Of a stretch of 64,000 nt of DNA, positions 12,901 to 25,600 are shown piece by piece (positions within the stretch are counted from its first letter, which is position 1; each line of letters opens with the position of its first letter). Both the position numbers and the translations under genes were made by a program. The stretch is from Cranoglanis bouderius (Eukaryota > Chordata > Actinopteri > Siluriformes > Cranoglanididae). The notes beneath the pieces were generated by a model that did not search any database, was not told the DNA's origin, and was given only the letters and a program-made list of their open reading frames with translations. The stretch spans positions 545,001-609,000 of the forward strand of contig CM042567.1 of assembly GCA_023630585.1 (NCBI GenBank), read 5' to 3'.

Positions 12901-14886
12901 TGAAAGCTCACAGTGTGTGGTTGCGGTTGAGTCATTTTACCGCTGCTCTTCTGTCACTGCCCGTAAGCACAACTCAAAAATCCGACTGAGGAATTCCTCA
13001 AACTTAAAAAACATTCAGGAGAAAAAGAGTTGCTCCAAAAGCTACTTGAGGAGAACCACAATACCGTTCGTATGCTTCCAGAACTGAAAACAAACTCAAC
13101 CAAACTCCATTCAGATTTTTATTTATCCTCCTGAAGTCTCCTGAACTTCATTTATAACAGAATTGCTCTTGATCTTTATTTAATGAAATGCACATTGTGC
13201 TCCTTACAGATGTCAGTTCGGCACTGCCAAAACCAGGGAAGAGAAAAAACAGAGAAAAAACAGAGAAATCTAATCCTTCATACCTTCAAGTCTAAATTTC
13301 TGAAAGTGGCACAGAGCCCTGTTTCGAATGGGGGACTTTAGTAGTAATTTTTTTTAACATTACAGCTAATATTTATGAACATTACAACAAACTGCCAGGA
13401 GAAGCGGGACACGGTCTCTATAAGTCTCAGACTCGTTATTCTGAACATGCGGTCGTACGTTAAATTGCTTTGATTTACGCTTTTATAGTATAAAAACATT
13501 TTCTCACAGCGGTGTTGAATCCTGGATCGTGATTGGTCAGAAGGTGTTGATTAGTTTTCTATAACAGCAGCTCTGACAGTAGCACGGCTGCACATCACAG
13601 CTTTATTTATAATTAATGCGCTCGTTCTAATACGTTATCGTTTCTATAGCGACAGCTCGTTCACAGGGACTCCTGCTTGTATTCGGTAAATGCTGTTTAT
13701 TTAACATTGATGGAAGGAGTCTCCAGTGTCAGCGCTTTGTAAAGCTGTAACTTGAAGTTTTCCGACATCTTCAGCAGGACGGAGGAGTTTACGCTTCTTT
13801 GCGGTTTCTCGGTAACATGCGTAACGAGCTGCGTTTGTTTGGTTTGTTTTTTTGTCTTATTAACCTGAGGAGAGAAAAACAGAGAGGCTGGAGGAGGAAC
13901 GACTGTTCCCAGTTCCCAGTACTCAGGATTACATTTCTTGAACTGGTTTGTTAATGGGAGCGCTTCAGCCTACCTTGGGGACTCGTCTGTGTCTGCGGGA
14001 GGCCAGCGTGTCACTGGTGCTGCTCAGGCCGTCGTCCAGCAGGCCGCAGGAGGGAGACGACAACTGGGGCAGCAGCAACATGTCATCATGACTCTGTCTC
14101 TTAGACAAACGAGAAAAGCGGTGGCTCTTCCTGTCAGCTTGGCCCAGGAGCCGCAGAGACTGACTGCTCGGCTTAGACGGGAGCTGGAGGCAGCGGGAGA
14201 GAGGGACGGGAAACATTTCTGACACGTGTTTGTGTGGAATGTGTGTGTGACGACCTGGAAAACACCTTCAAGTGGTTACATTTTTCCATTTTGACATTTA
14301 CTACGTACGTATTGTGTGAAAACTGATAAATGTGTTTCTTTATCGCATGATTCTTAACCAGGCTTCTTTAAGGCATTTTAAAGTGTAAAGGATGAACATC
14401 ATTTCCACTGGAAAGTCCCTGGTGTTCAGAGTCGGGTTAAGCAGCTGCTTAAGTGGATTTTCTGAGCTCCACATTCAGATTATTAAAATCACCTGCCTGT
14501 AGTTCACACATCTGAGGTTGGCAGGTTTTTTTTTAAAGGGACGATATTATTCGTTAATGAATAGTGTCATGTTTTTTATCATGCAATGAAGTTCAAGTTC
14601 AGAATCGAGCGTAAGTGAGGCACGCTTCTGTTTTAGATAAACTCCGCCCCCATGTGTGTAACTCTCACGTAACTTCTGAATAGCGCTTAAGTCTGTAGTT
14701 ACGTCTGAGGTCTGAATACTGATGAGTGTAATTTCTGTATTAAATCCTCACTGCGTGCTTTAACTCAACTCTGAATACAACTGTATGGGTCATACAAGGA
14801 ATACTTTCAGGGTTGGAACCGAGTGAGAGAGTGAGTGAGTGAGAGAGAGAGACAGTGAGAGAGTGAGTGAGTGAGAGAGAGAATGA

Positions 14887-14957
<71 letters not shown>

Positions 14958-15819
14958 TGAGAATGTGAGTAAGTGAGTGAGACAGAGTGAGTGAGAGAGA
15001 GAGAGTGAGAGAGTGAGAGAGAGTGAGTGAGTGAGTGAGTGAGTGAGAGTGAGTGAGTGAGACAGTGAGTGAGTGAGAGAGAGAGTGAGAGAGAGAGTGA
15101 GTGAGAGAGAGAGTGAGAGAGAGAGTGACTGAGTGAGTGAGTGAGAGAGAGAGTGACTGAGTGAGTGACTGAGTGAGTGAGTGAGACAGTGAGTGAGTGA
15201 CTGAGTGAGTGAGTGAGTGAGTGAGTGAGTGAGTGACTGAGTGAGTGAGTGAGATAGTGAGTGAGTGAGTGAGTGAGAGAGTGAGTGAGTGAGTGAGTGA
15301 GAGAGACAGTGAGTGAGTGAGTGAGTGAGTGAGTGAGTGAGACCGTGAGTGAGTGAGTGACTGAGTGAGTGAGTGAGTGACTGAGTGAGTGACTGAGTGA
15401 GTGAGTGAGAGAGTGAGACAGTGAGTGAGTGAGTGAGTGAGTGAGTGAGTGACTGAGTGAGAGAGTGAGTGAGTGAGTGAGACAGTGAGTGAGTGAGTGA
15501 GTGAGTGAGTGAGTGAAGTTCATAAATCACAGTTTTTTGATTAAACAAATGAAACACAACAATGTTTAGATAAAAAGGTCTGACCCACTGGGCTCGGTTC
15601 TGTTATAATTTCAGTGGAATGATGAGTGGAAAAATAAATCCTTCAACATTTCACTGGTGAGATGGAATTACCTGGGGAGGTGTAGTGGACTTCCTGTCTT
15701 GGGAGGTCCACGTCCTGTTGAGTGACTCATTAGACCTCTCGGGTAACAGGCGAGACTTACGGGCCAGACCTCTCCCCTTCAGGTCCACATCCTCGTACGG
15801 ATTCTCTTTCATAGACTCT

Positions 15820-15861
<42 letters not shown>

Positions 15862-15923
15862 CTCAGACATAAACCAAACATAGAGAGCAGACTTAAAAGC
15901 AATGAAAGCTAACACGACTGAGA

Positions 15924-15969
<46 letters not shown>

Positions 15970-16600
15970 CAGAAGGCAAAAAGGAGTGATGAGGGGAAAG
16001 AAAGGCAAAAATGGGGCATCAAATGAGAGCTTCAAGCCACAGACGCGTCACAGAGTGTCTCTGAAAAACAGTTTAGGTTGGACGCAGACACTTAGACTGA
16101 ACTCCAGGACGAGTTAAGATAAGAGCAGACACACAAAAACCCCTGTAGTAATGTGGGTTACTATAATAACACAAAAACAAACTAAATGACAGATAATATA
16201 ATATAATATAATATAATATAATATAATATAATATAATATAATATAACAGATGATGTACATGACTACATTTCACACGGCACTCTGGTGATCGTACACGTAT
16301 AGGAAGCGTTTAATAAGGATCCATTACAGTTAAATCTGCAGCTCGACAATTAAACCCACATCTATAATCAGAAAAGGACCAGCTGGGGGTCAGTGTGGGA
16401 TCGTTTCTGACGTATGATCTACATGCCAGTCGTGTTCAGCTCGGCCTGGGAACAATGCGGAAAAGTTCAGAAAAATAAAAACATATCGCATGACGTGTGG
16501 GCCTCTGATCTGAACCCGATCGCTACAGAAACACGGGCTCACTCTAAATATACACACGCAAGCGAAGTGGCGCCTGACTACACGGCACTGTAGTGTGCGC

Positions 16601-16656
<56 letters not shown>

Positions 16657-19600
16657 TCATGTGGTACAACGTCTCCATGCTCAGTGGTCACATCCCGGCT
16701 TTACCCCGTGTGACATTCTGCATAATGCAGATAAAAAAATCTCACATCATAAAAGAATTCTTTGGTCGTGAGTTGAGATCGGCGTCGTAGAACTGCGAGG
16801 CTCGTCTGAGATCCGCCGAAAGGACGACGGCAAACTCGCGGGACAGCTACGGAACCTTCACGATATATAAGTGTGTAATAATACCGTATATAATCTGACA
16901 CGGAGACGAGACACGCTGTCACATGGTCTGTTACAGAATTCACAACACACTTTATCGTACTTATCTGTTGTATTTAGAGACCAGTAAACCTGCTCTTCCT
17001 ATAATAAGAGATTCGGAACAATAGAAACACAGTGAACTCTAAGTGAACGCGCTGAGATTCGCATCCAGGGCATTGACATCACAGCTGGATGAAATCTGAC
17101 CCCGAGAACAAGAGCGTTTTTGACAAATCCATCATCACCACACTAATGCGCTCAGCGCGAGGGGCCCCGAGGCGGCGTGGAAAATAGAACGGCGACGCCT
17201 TCACCGGCATAACAAGAGGAAAACGATCTGTCGTGGCTCCTCACCAGGAAACGTATAGACGGAGAGAGAGCTGTAATGATTTGTTTGGAGAACTACAGAT
17301 GGGTTCCTAAAAGTCCAAAAGTTTGATCCATATCTACAGTATATTTAATACAGAGTTTGTTCATCATTATCACAGATATTGCACTCAAACCTTAACCATA
17401 GTTCTGTATTGTTATCCAAAATAACAGTTGGTCTTTTATTATGTTAAATCACACCTTCCCCACTAAAACCACGATATGAGATTTTCATGTGTAACAGCAG
17501 CATTTTCAGTGTTAAATAATTAATATTCTGCGTACTTTCAACAAAATCAACATTAAAAAATTTTTATGCAGCAGATCTTTATCATCACTGTGACATCGTA
17601 TCACGTATCAGATGATCGCGATACGATGTCTTCTGTCATATCGTCCATCCCAGATCGTCCACGTCGCCCGGTCTCCTTGAGAAAGCTCATAAACAGAAAA
17701 AGACAGAAGACTGATACAGAACCAGTGAAATTAAACCAGCGGTTCTGTATTTCGTTTTCATTTCTGTCTGAGAAACCGAGTGCTGAGCTGCAGGCCGCGG
17801 CAGGAAGGCTTCAGGAAACAGGCTGGGTGATATAATATCGATATCATGATGGATTACATCACGAAACACCTTCACTGAGACGTCGCAGGTATCGTCAGAT
17901 GTTCTTCTAACCTTCTTTTTTATTTTATTTCTTTTAAATAGCATTTACAGACTCTGATTGGACGCAGCTGATCTGATGTTAGAGTCTTGTACTGAACTTT
18001 TAAAACTGTAAAATGTATTTTTTTTACATGTATTATTAGAATTTATTACAATTATTAGTAGTGTTTATTATTTTTTTTATCTCAAAGAGGTTTTTTCTGA
18101 TCGTTGCGGATAAAAAAAATGCCACGTTTTTTGTGCTTTTCTTTGCGGAAAACTACGTGCATTGACGAAATCGCAAGAAATAGTCGTGCGCGCTCTTTCA
18201 CAGTGATGTTTGTTGGTAAACGAGACCTTTTAGCTGTACTCGTGTTCGACGCACGTGAATCGAAGAGGGCTTTGGTTGCGCGTGCGTCGTGATGACGTCA
18301 CATGACGCGTCTCGGCCCGAATCTGCGGTAATTTTGAATAGTTGCAGCTTGATTCGCGTTAATTTCTGCGATTGCAAAATCCTGGAGGGACTGACTTACA
18401 GTTTAAACTATAAAGACAGTGTAGACATGAAAGCTTTTCGTTTTTTAAAGCATTTTTTTTTTTATTTGTAATACCCTGACTGTTCTGCCAGCAGTGTGTT
18501 ATCATGTCCTCATGATTGTAGAACTGTCATAAAAGTATTGTGATATGATATTTTTGTCGTATCGCCCAGCCCCAGTTCTGAGCTCAGTGTTTGGGGAGTG
18601 AAGCCACACAGAGTCTGTATATTCCTCTGGAAATAATCAGCATTCATTCAACCTCAGTGTCAACTGAGGTGTTCAGCAGAACAATGGGTTCTTTGTTGAG
18701 GCACCACACAGGCTCAGTCACACGGCCTGAAACTATCGGTCACCGTCTCTGAAAGCTGAAACAACGCCAGCACGATGAGAGCTCCGTGCCAATACTCTAA
18801 TTCAATTGTATAAATAAATTTTAAAAAAAACCTAGAAGAACACAATCAGAGGAGAAAAAAAGAAAATAAGAAGAAAAAAACACAAAGGAAAGCTGTGGTA
18901 CATTCGTCTGTCTGTCATCTCGTCATTCCTCTGGCATTCGATCTTCCAGCCGTCTTTACAGCGTCTGGTGCCAGAACCCCATCAACAGCACTCGGGTTTT
19001 ACGAGTTTTACTCACGGTCCGAGCGTTACAGCAACTACAGGCCATTTCCTGGCGCAAAGGAATGCAGCACATAAACCCCGGTGAGCAGCAGGTCACCGAG
19101 ACCGGGACGTCGGCTGCGCAGTCGTCGCAGACTGAACACGGTTTCAACACTAACAGTGTGTACACTAACACACCGCTCTCTCAGCAGGGTGCGTGTCTGA
19201 TTACGCAATACAGTCTCTGTGTTTAGAGAATGTCTCTGATCCGAGTACAGTCCGATCACACTTTCACCCAGTGTTAAACATTTCACTCACAGCACACTTT
19301 TGTTCCTAAGATATATTTCCCTCAGTGGTTATGACGTTGGACTCCTGATCGGAAGGTCGTGAGTTCAAATCCCAGCACCGCCAAGCTGCCACTGTTGGGC
19401 CCTTGAGCGAGGCCCTTAACCCTCAACTGCTCAGCTATATAAATGAGATAAATGTAAGTCGCTCTGGATAAGGGCGTGTGCCAAATGCCATAAATGTAAA
19501 ATACTGAGTGGTGTTTATTATTTATTAAACGACAACAAACTTTTTTTTTTTTTTTAAATCCTTTTATAGTTATATTTAATGTTGTGGAACGTCCAAGAAA

Positions 19601-22600
19601 CAGGTTAGTTCCTGTTCTCGCTTACGTTATAACAGCTATAAACAGTCGATTAAACGTGTGTTTTTATGTAAAAAGTTACTGTCAGACCTTCTGACCAATC
19701 AGAATCCAGAATCCAGCAGCTCTCTGGGATAAAGAAGTTGAGGGAATGTAATGAGTTTCAACAATCATCCAAAAGTCTGGGAAAAATATAATGTTCAGGT
19801 CCGTTTTATTAAAAACATCCCACAGGCATTGCAACTATTCCGACCTGCCAAGTTCGACTTTTTTCCCATAAGAGGCTTGACACAAGTTAAACAGGACTGC
19901 CAGGATTACATAATCCATCTGTTATTGCTGTCTTTCGTATTTGCATTATCAGGAAACATCAGTAAGGCATCATATATCATGACAAAGAAAATACCTTTAA
20001 AATCACAACATTGGTGGGAATTAAACTCTGATGCCAGGGGTGATGCAACACCAGCGTATCTGCCCTCACCTGACAATCACTACTGTAAACTTCCTTCCAG
20101 TAAAACCGACTGTTTAAAGCACCGGCCGTGTGAACAATAACACTGTAGTCAGACATGATTAGACTGGACAGATCAGCGCTCGGGACCAGCAGATTTATTT
20201 TTTTATTCACAGTAACAGTCACAAATTCCCCTCTATCAGCGCACTGAGCGATTCCCAGCACTGTTCACGCTCGTGAGTTTGTTTACGTTTGGAATTGAGC
20301 CTTTGTATTAGTTCTGGTCCTGTCTCGCCCCTGTCCTGTCAATGGCAGGTTACCCTACTGTGTTCACCTGTTCTGTGTTAAGTGCTTGATTAGTCAGTTT
20401 ATACCCGGATGTGTCTTTGCATCTTCGCAAAGTCTTGTCAGTTGTTTCGTGTATTTCTGAGCCTTGGCTTCTCAGTTTGGCTTCTTCATGTTTTCCAACT
20501 TGAGCGTTTTGACTCACTCTACAGAAACTGACCGTGATTTCTGGATTTGCCCGAAATAAAGTCCACGCTGAAGTAATGCACCTGCCTCCTGCCTCTTTCA
20601 CCAGAACATTAAAGTCGCCCCAAAGACAAGTACAACCGGGGCAAACAACCAGAGAGAGAAAAAAAACCTTACTGACTTAAACTGACATAAACAAAAGTTT
20701 ATGTGTGTATATATATAAAGTTAATGCACTTAAAGCTGTCATATCGTGTAAATCTACTGCTAGCACAAGACGTGGTTCTCTTCACTGTTAAACATAGCGA
20801 AGGGAAAATAAAGATGCTAGTCAGCTCTAATTATATATATTTTTATACATGACACGAGAAGAAAATGCCGCAGCTCATAGCTGAAATGTTCAGCAGTGAC
20901 TTTCTGACTTATTACTGAGGACATAAACGTTAGGAGTTTTAGAAGTGGATGATGATGTGGACACAGAGACGTCCTCCACCTGAGGGTTAAGTTTGTTTCC
21001 ATTAAAGCCAACATTCCACGAACAACACGAACACGAACGGTTTTACCCTCGTCGGTCAGGTTACACAGGACTGGGCATGACTCTGGAACTTCTTCCACTT
21101 GCCTGGTGGGCTGGTTAATGACTTTATGATTACACCCGTGAGAGTGTAATTAAATTTACTAACCTCGGATATAAAAAGTGAAGAATGGAATGAATCAGTG
21201 ACTCGGTTTTCAGGCAGATCTTTTCTGGACTTTGTTGAAGGTGTGGACTCACCTGTAATGTCCTCATAAGCGTTTTCCTCGAGAGTGCTTTTAGAGCTGG
21301 GGCGGCTGTGGTTCTCCGTAGACGCTGTTCCGTTTTCTGTGGGTGAGGAGGGGTACGAGGAGGGCAGGCTCGCCGCGTCTTCAGACTCACACGACTCTCT
21401 AGAAGAGAAAGAAGAAGACACGCAGGTCTGTTTAGTTAAAGCCCAGTTGTTCTGGCTCCCTGAAGTTCTCCTCTCAAACTGATTCCAATCAGACCAGACC
21501 ACCTGAGCAGATGAAAGCTTCCTTCACATGATGGCCAAATATGCGCAATCCCTCAACGACTCTGGGATACGGAGCCAGTTAAAATCAGGAGCAGACAGAA
21601 ATCCTTGGACAAATCCTTGGATCCTTCGAAATGAATAATAGTTCTGATATGCTGACGTTAACGCAGGACGGCAATTTCCTGTTTATTCACAATAAGCCAA
21701 ACACAATAAGAACCTTTTAATGTCGGTAATGCGTACCAAACACGACATCAAAGTGTCAGCATATTAAATAAAAAAATAAAAAAACAACAACGCCGAATGT
21801 CTACGGCTTGTAAACAGTTGACTCTGAAGCAGCCGCAGGAATTTCAAACACACAAATCCGTCGACCCACACAGCATGAGAACCTGGCTCGGCTCCACGCT
21901 CAGAGAACCGGTTTAAACACATCTCCACTCCGGAGCTCGTTCAAACGGCCATGAGGAACGAGAGCCATAAACAAAATGTTAGTGCTTCCTCAAAGCCGCG
22001 AGGGCTTCCGAGCCGAGCCGCATTATATCAACGTAATCAGAGGAGATGAAGCGAACTCTTCTGCGTTGCTGTACAGCACTTCACCGTGACGCTCGCTAAT
22101 AAATCACAGCTCGGGGTAGAGTTTCAGCCGAGCTCCAGGAGGTTAGCGAGATGCTTGCTGGAGAGAGAGAGGTTATGAATGAATCTTAATATCATAACTG
22201 TTCTGAGTATTGTGTATGACGAAGTCCTGTAACAGCATCTCAAAGTGTTTTATTCCTGTTATACTGCAGAAATTTGCCAACAATCAGACGTTTTATTTAG
22301 TAAAGATCTGTTTATTACTACATTTAATGTTCGTGAAACAAGTTTGTTTCTGATCTCACTCACGTTATAGCAGCTGTAAACACTGGTTCCCTCACCGTCC
22401 TCTCTTTATTCTCTCTCTTAAAGTTAATAAAACAAAAATAAATGAACACAGTTTGTCTTTTTTTTTTTTTTGTTACCAAGAAACCTCAAAGCGTAAACTC
22501 CTTCCATCAATACTAAATATTCACATGACTCATATACACGTTAAATCACTGGCATCTCCGTTCCTCTGAGAAACAGCAACACGACCATGAAAGTGAAAGT

Positions 22601-25600
22601 AAGGAGTCGGCATGTGGTATGACCTCTCTGAAATGAAGTTTTTTTTTTTTTTTACAATGAAGGCAATGATGTTTCCGACACATTTATATGATTAAATCTC
22701 ACAAATATGACAGATTTTGTGCATCTGTGGAGTAAAAATTCCTGTATAATGTGATGTTCCTGAGCTGCTGTGAGTCATCCTGAGACTCCTGTAACACTCA
22801 GCGCTGTGTTTCTGGTCTGAATTAAGTGTTAAAATTGTAGCCGTACGTCGTACGCCAGCTCAGATACGCTTAAATAACATCACACTCAACTTCAGACACG
22901 ACAGAAGTCTGACTACAGAAGGCTGATTCAGTGGGAATGTTTCAGGTGATTCATCCTCATTGTGGAATTTATATTGTTAGCCACTTGTGAAATTGTTTCA
23001 GCTACAGAGCTCATGACGTCCCATGAGTGACTCTGTGAGCGCGAGTGAGAGCGAGTGAGAGAGAGTGAGTGAGAGTGTGAGAGAGTGTGAGAGTGAGAGA
23101 GAGTGTGAGAGTGAGTGAGAGTGAGAGCGAGTGAGAGCAAGTGAGAGAGTGTGAGAGAGTGTGAGAGTGTGAGAGTGAGTGTGAGAGTGTGTGAGAGAGT
23201 GTGAGAGAGTGTGAGAGTGAGTGAGAGTGTGAGAGCGAGAGGGAGTGAGAGCGAGTGTGAGAGAGTATGAGAGTGAGAGAGAGTGTGAGAGAGTGTGAGA
23301 GAGAGAGAGAGAGAGAGTGAGAGAGTGTGAGAGAGTGTGAGAGAGAGAGTGAGAGAGAGTGAGAGAGTGTGAGCTAAACATCATGTGCATCCTCACCGAC
23401 TACAGAACGCAGCTCCTGAGTTAGCTGAGATACACACACTCATATCAGAACCAGTCTGTCAGGTTAGTGAAAGGACGGTGTCTCACCTGTCAGGTGTTCT
23501 CTTGAACGAACTCTCAGGTGTCTTAACGGTGGCCAGAGGAACGCGAGTGTCAGGACTGGGAGGTATTCCATTGCTAGGCGAAGAGTCTTTGTGGCTCCGA
23601 TTAGCATCGTACTCAAAAGTGCGCTTGGGTTTAGGTAGAGGGTTGACGGGTGGGCCGGGTGCACCGGGAGGGCCGGGTGGGCCGGGTGGGCCTTGTGCGC
23701 TGGGGAGTTCTGGGCTCTCAGACATAAATGAGGCGACGCTGAACCTCTGTCTGAACTTTGAGAGTTTTTCTGAGCCGGGGTAAGCGTCTGGCTCAGTGGT
23801 GACAGAACAGATGCTGCTCCGCTTGCTGTCACACGTGCTGTCCAAGTCCTCATGACGTGACGAAATGGTGAAAGACTTCCGTGACTTGTCCAAGCCGTAA
23901 CAGTTGCTCAGATACTTTGGAGGAGCAGACGGACTTTCTTTCAAAGCCTGCTCGATCTTCTGTATCCGGTTCAGCACGGCGGACGTCTCTTTACGTGGAT
24001 AAAGAGTGCGGACGAACGTCTTCTGTCCTTCTCTCTTCTGGAACCGTCCGCTACACTCTCGATCCGAGGTTCCGTCCTCTTCCTCGGTCTCTGGGTAGGA
24101 ACACTCGGAATACGCCGTGCTCATCCTGCGCATGGACTTGAAGTCGAAGGCTTTTTCGCTACAAGGAGAGGACAAGAGGCTGGGGCAGCCTTCACTCCCA
24201 CCGCCAGGCCTCTTGTCCAAGCACAGACTCATCCTAGGAAGAGCCACGTTCCGACACTCCCATTCCGAGATCTTCTTCCGGATTGTGGCAGACGAGGTCC
24301 CGGTACCGTTATGGCTGAGCGACAGCGCGCGCTTGTGGTTGTATTTGGCGGAGGACGAGGTTAAAGACAGCGTACTCCAGCTGAGAGGTCCGGGACAGAC
24401 CGTATCTCCTCCAGGAGGTCCGTCTTTAAGTTGGTTCTCCTTCTGCTCTTGGTCTTCTCCACCGGACGGCTTGTAGATGCTGAGCTTCTTATCCAGACAG
24501 CCGATGCTCTTGGCCTTGGTGAGTCTATTCTGGGATTCGGCGGAAAGCGTAGAGCCTCTGCAGAGGCTAGCCGCTTTCTGACTCCAGTTCCTCTGAGACT
24601 GGACTTTTGTGTCTGCTTTGGCGTATCTGCTCTGCTGTCTGGCGTCTTCTGTCTCGCTGAACCGAGCGTGACACGGTTCCTTTACAGCAGAAAGAATAGG
24701 AGGTGGGGACGCAGACCGGCACCTGTAACAAGAACACAAAAGCAGAAAGCAGTCAGAAACTCTACCACAGCAATTAGCTTAGCATTGTGCTTGACCACTG
24801 AAAGGACAAATCGATTAGAAACTCTGTGTGGGGAAAAAAATGTTCTGCTTTCCTCAGAGTTAATCTGTACTAAAAAAAAATAAAAAAATTTTAAAAAAGT
24901 AAAGAAGGAACTCTAAAACCTGAACACACGTTTCAAATAATACGCAGCATTTGCTTTGTCAAACGATCAGTGGAAAGTACCACAGCAATCTGACAAAACT
25001 TTGGCAAAGCGGACTCTGTCAACGTCAACATCGAGCCAAAGCAAACACGGCTCAATAAAATGCCTGTGTGGATTTTTCCATATAATTAAAATAATTTGGG
25101 GTGAATTTTATACGGACCTCACACAAAAAAACACGGAAAACTCAAAAAATAAGGCACCTACCTTCACTCAGCCGTTCCTCTCTTCTGTCTCGGACAGATT
25201 ACCTGACTGCCACCTCTTCATCATCACTCCCACACTCACTGCTCATGACGCAGACGCTTCTCACCACCGAGTGCCGGAGCTCACCTCATTCCTGATCCAC
25301 GCATTTCAAATAAGACGCAAACGCTTTGCTCATGAGATTCTAGGAACTGGGACTTGACTCGACCCGTACCTGAGTGAAACTGAGAAGGCCAGATCTGATG
25401 TCCCAACAGCAGTTAGAATAACGAGAGTGTGAGCTGGGAGGAGGCCAGGAGCATGATCACGCCTGCAGGTTGGGACAGATTGCTTAACACCTCACCATCA
25501 CCACCCTTCCACAGGAGGGAGGAGAAATTCTACAGCACCTGAAACCCTGCAGGCCTTCAGTGGAACACAAACTCACAACATTCCCAAAACGTCCACCACA

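Larger units (their letters stand above)
15968..17818. other. DENND2B intron, non-coding
   Basis: Holds an (ATAAT)n pentanucleotide tract (16192-16246), a (GT)n tract (16603-16654) and a GC-rich non-repetitive block at about 17100-17250. No exon recognised. Confidence 0.6.

Noticed and set aside
14790..15557. 255-codon SLTHSLTHS frame on minus
   Set aside because: (GAGT)n array translated.
19310..19500. A tRNA gene
   Set aside because: Has A- and B-box-like motifs but no cloverleaf, and it carries a SINE tail.
20817..21098. 93-codon minus frame next to DENND2B exon 3
   Set aside because: No splice borders that fit the phase and no similarity to the human protein.
23881..24883. Plus-strand frames of 86-150 codons
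   Set aside because: Antisense shadows of the large DENND2B exon 2.
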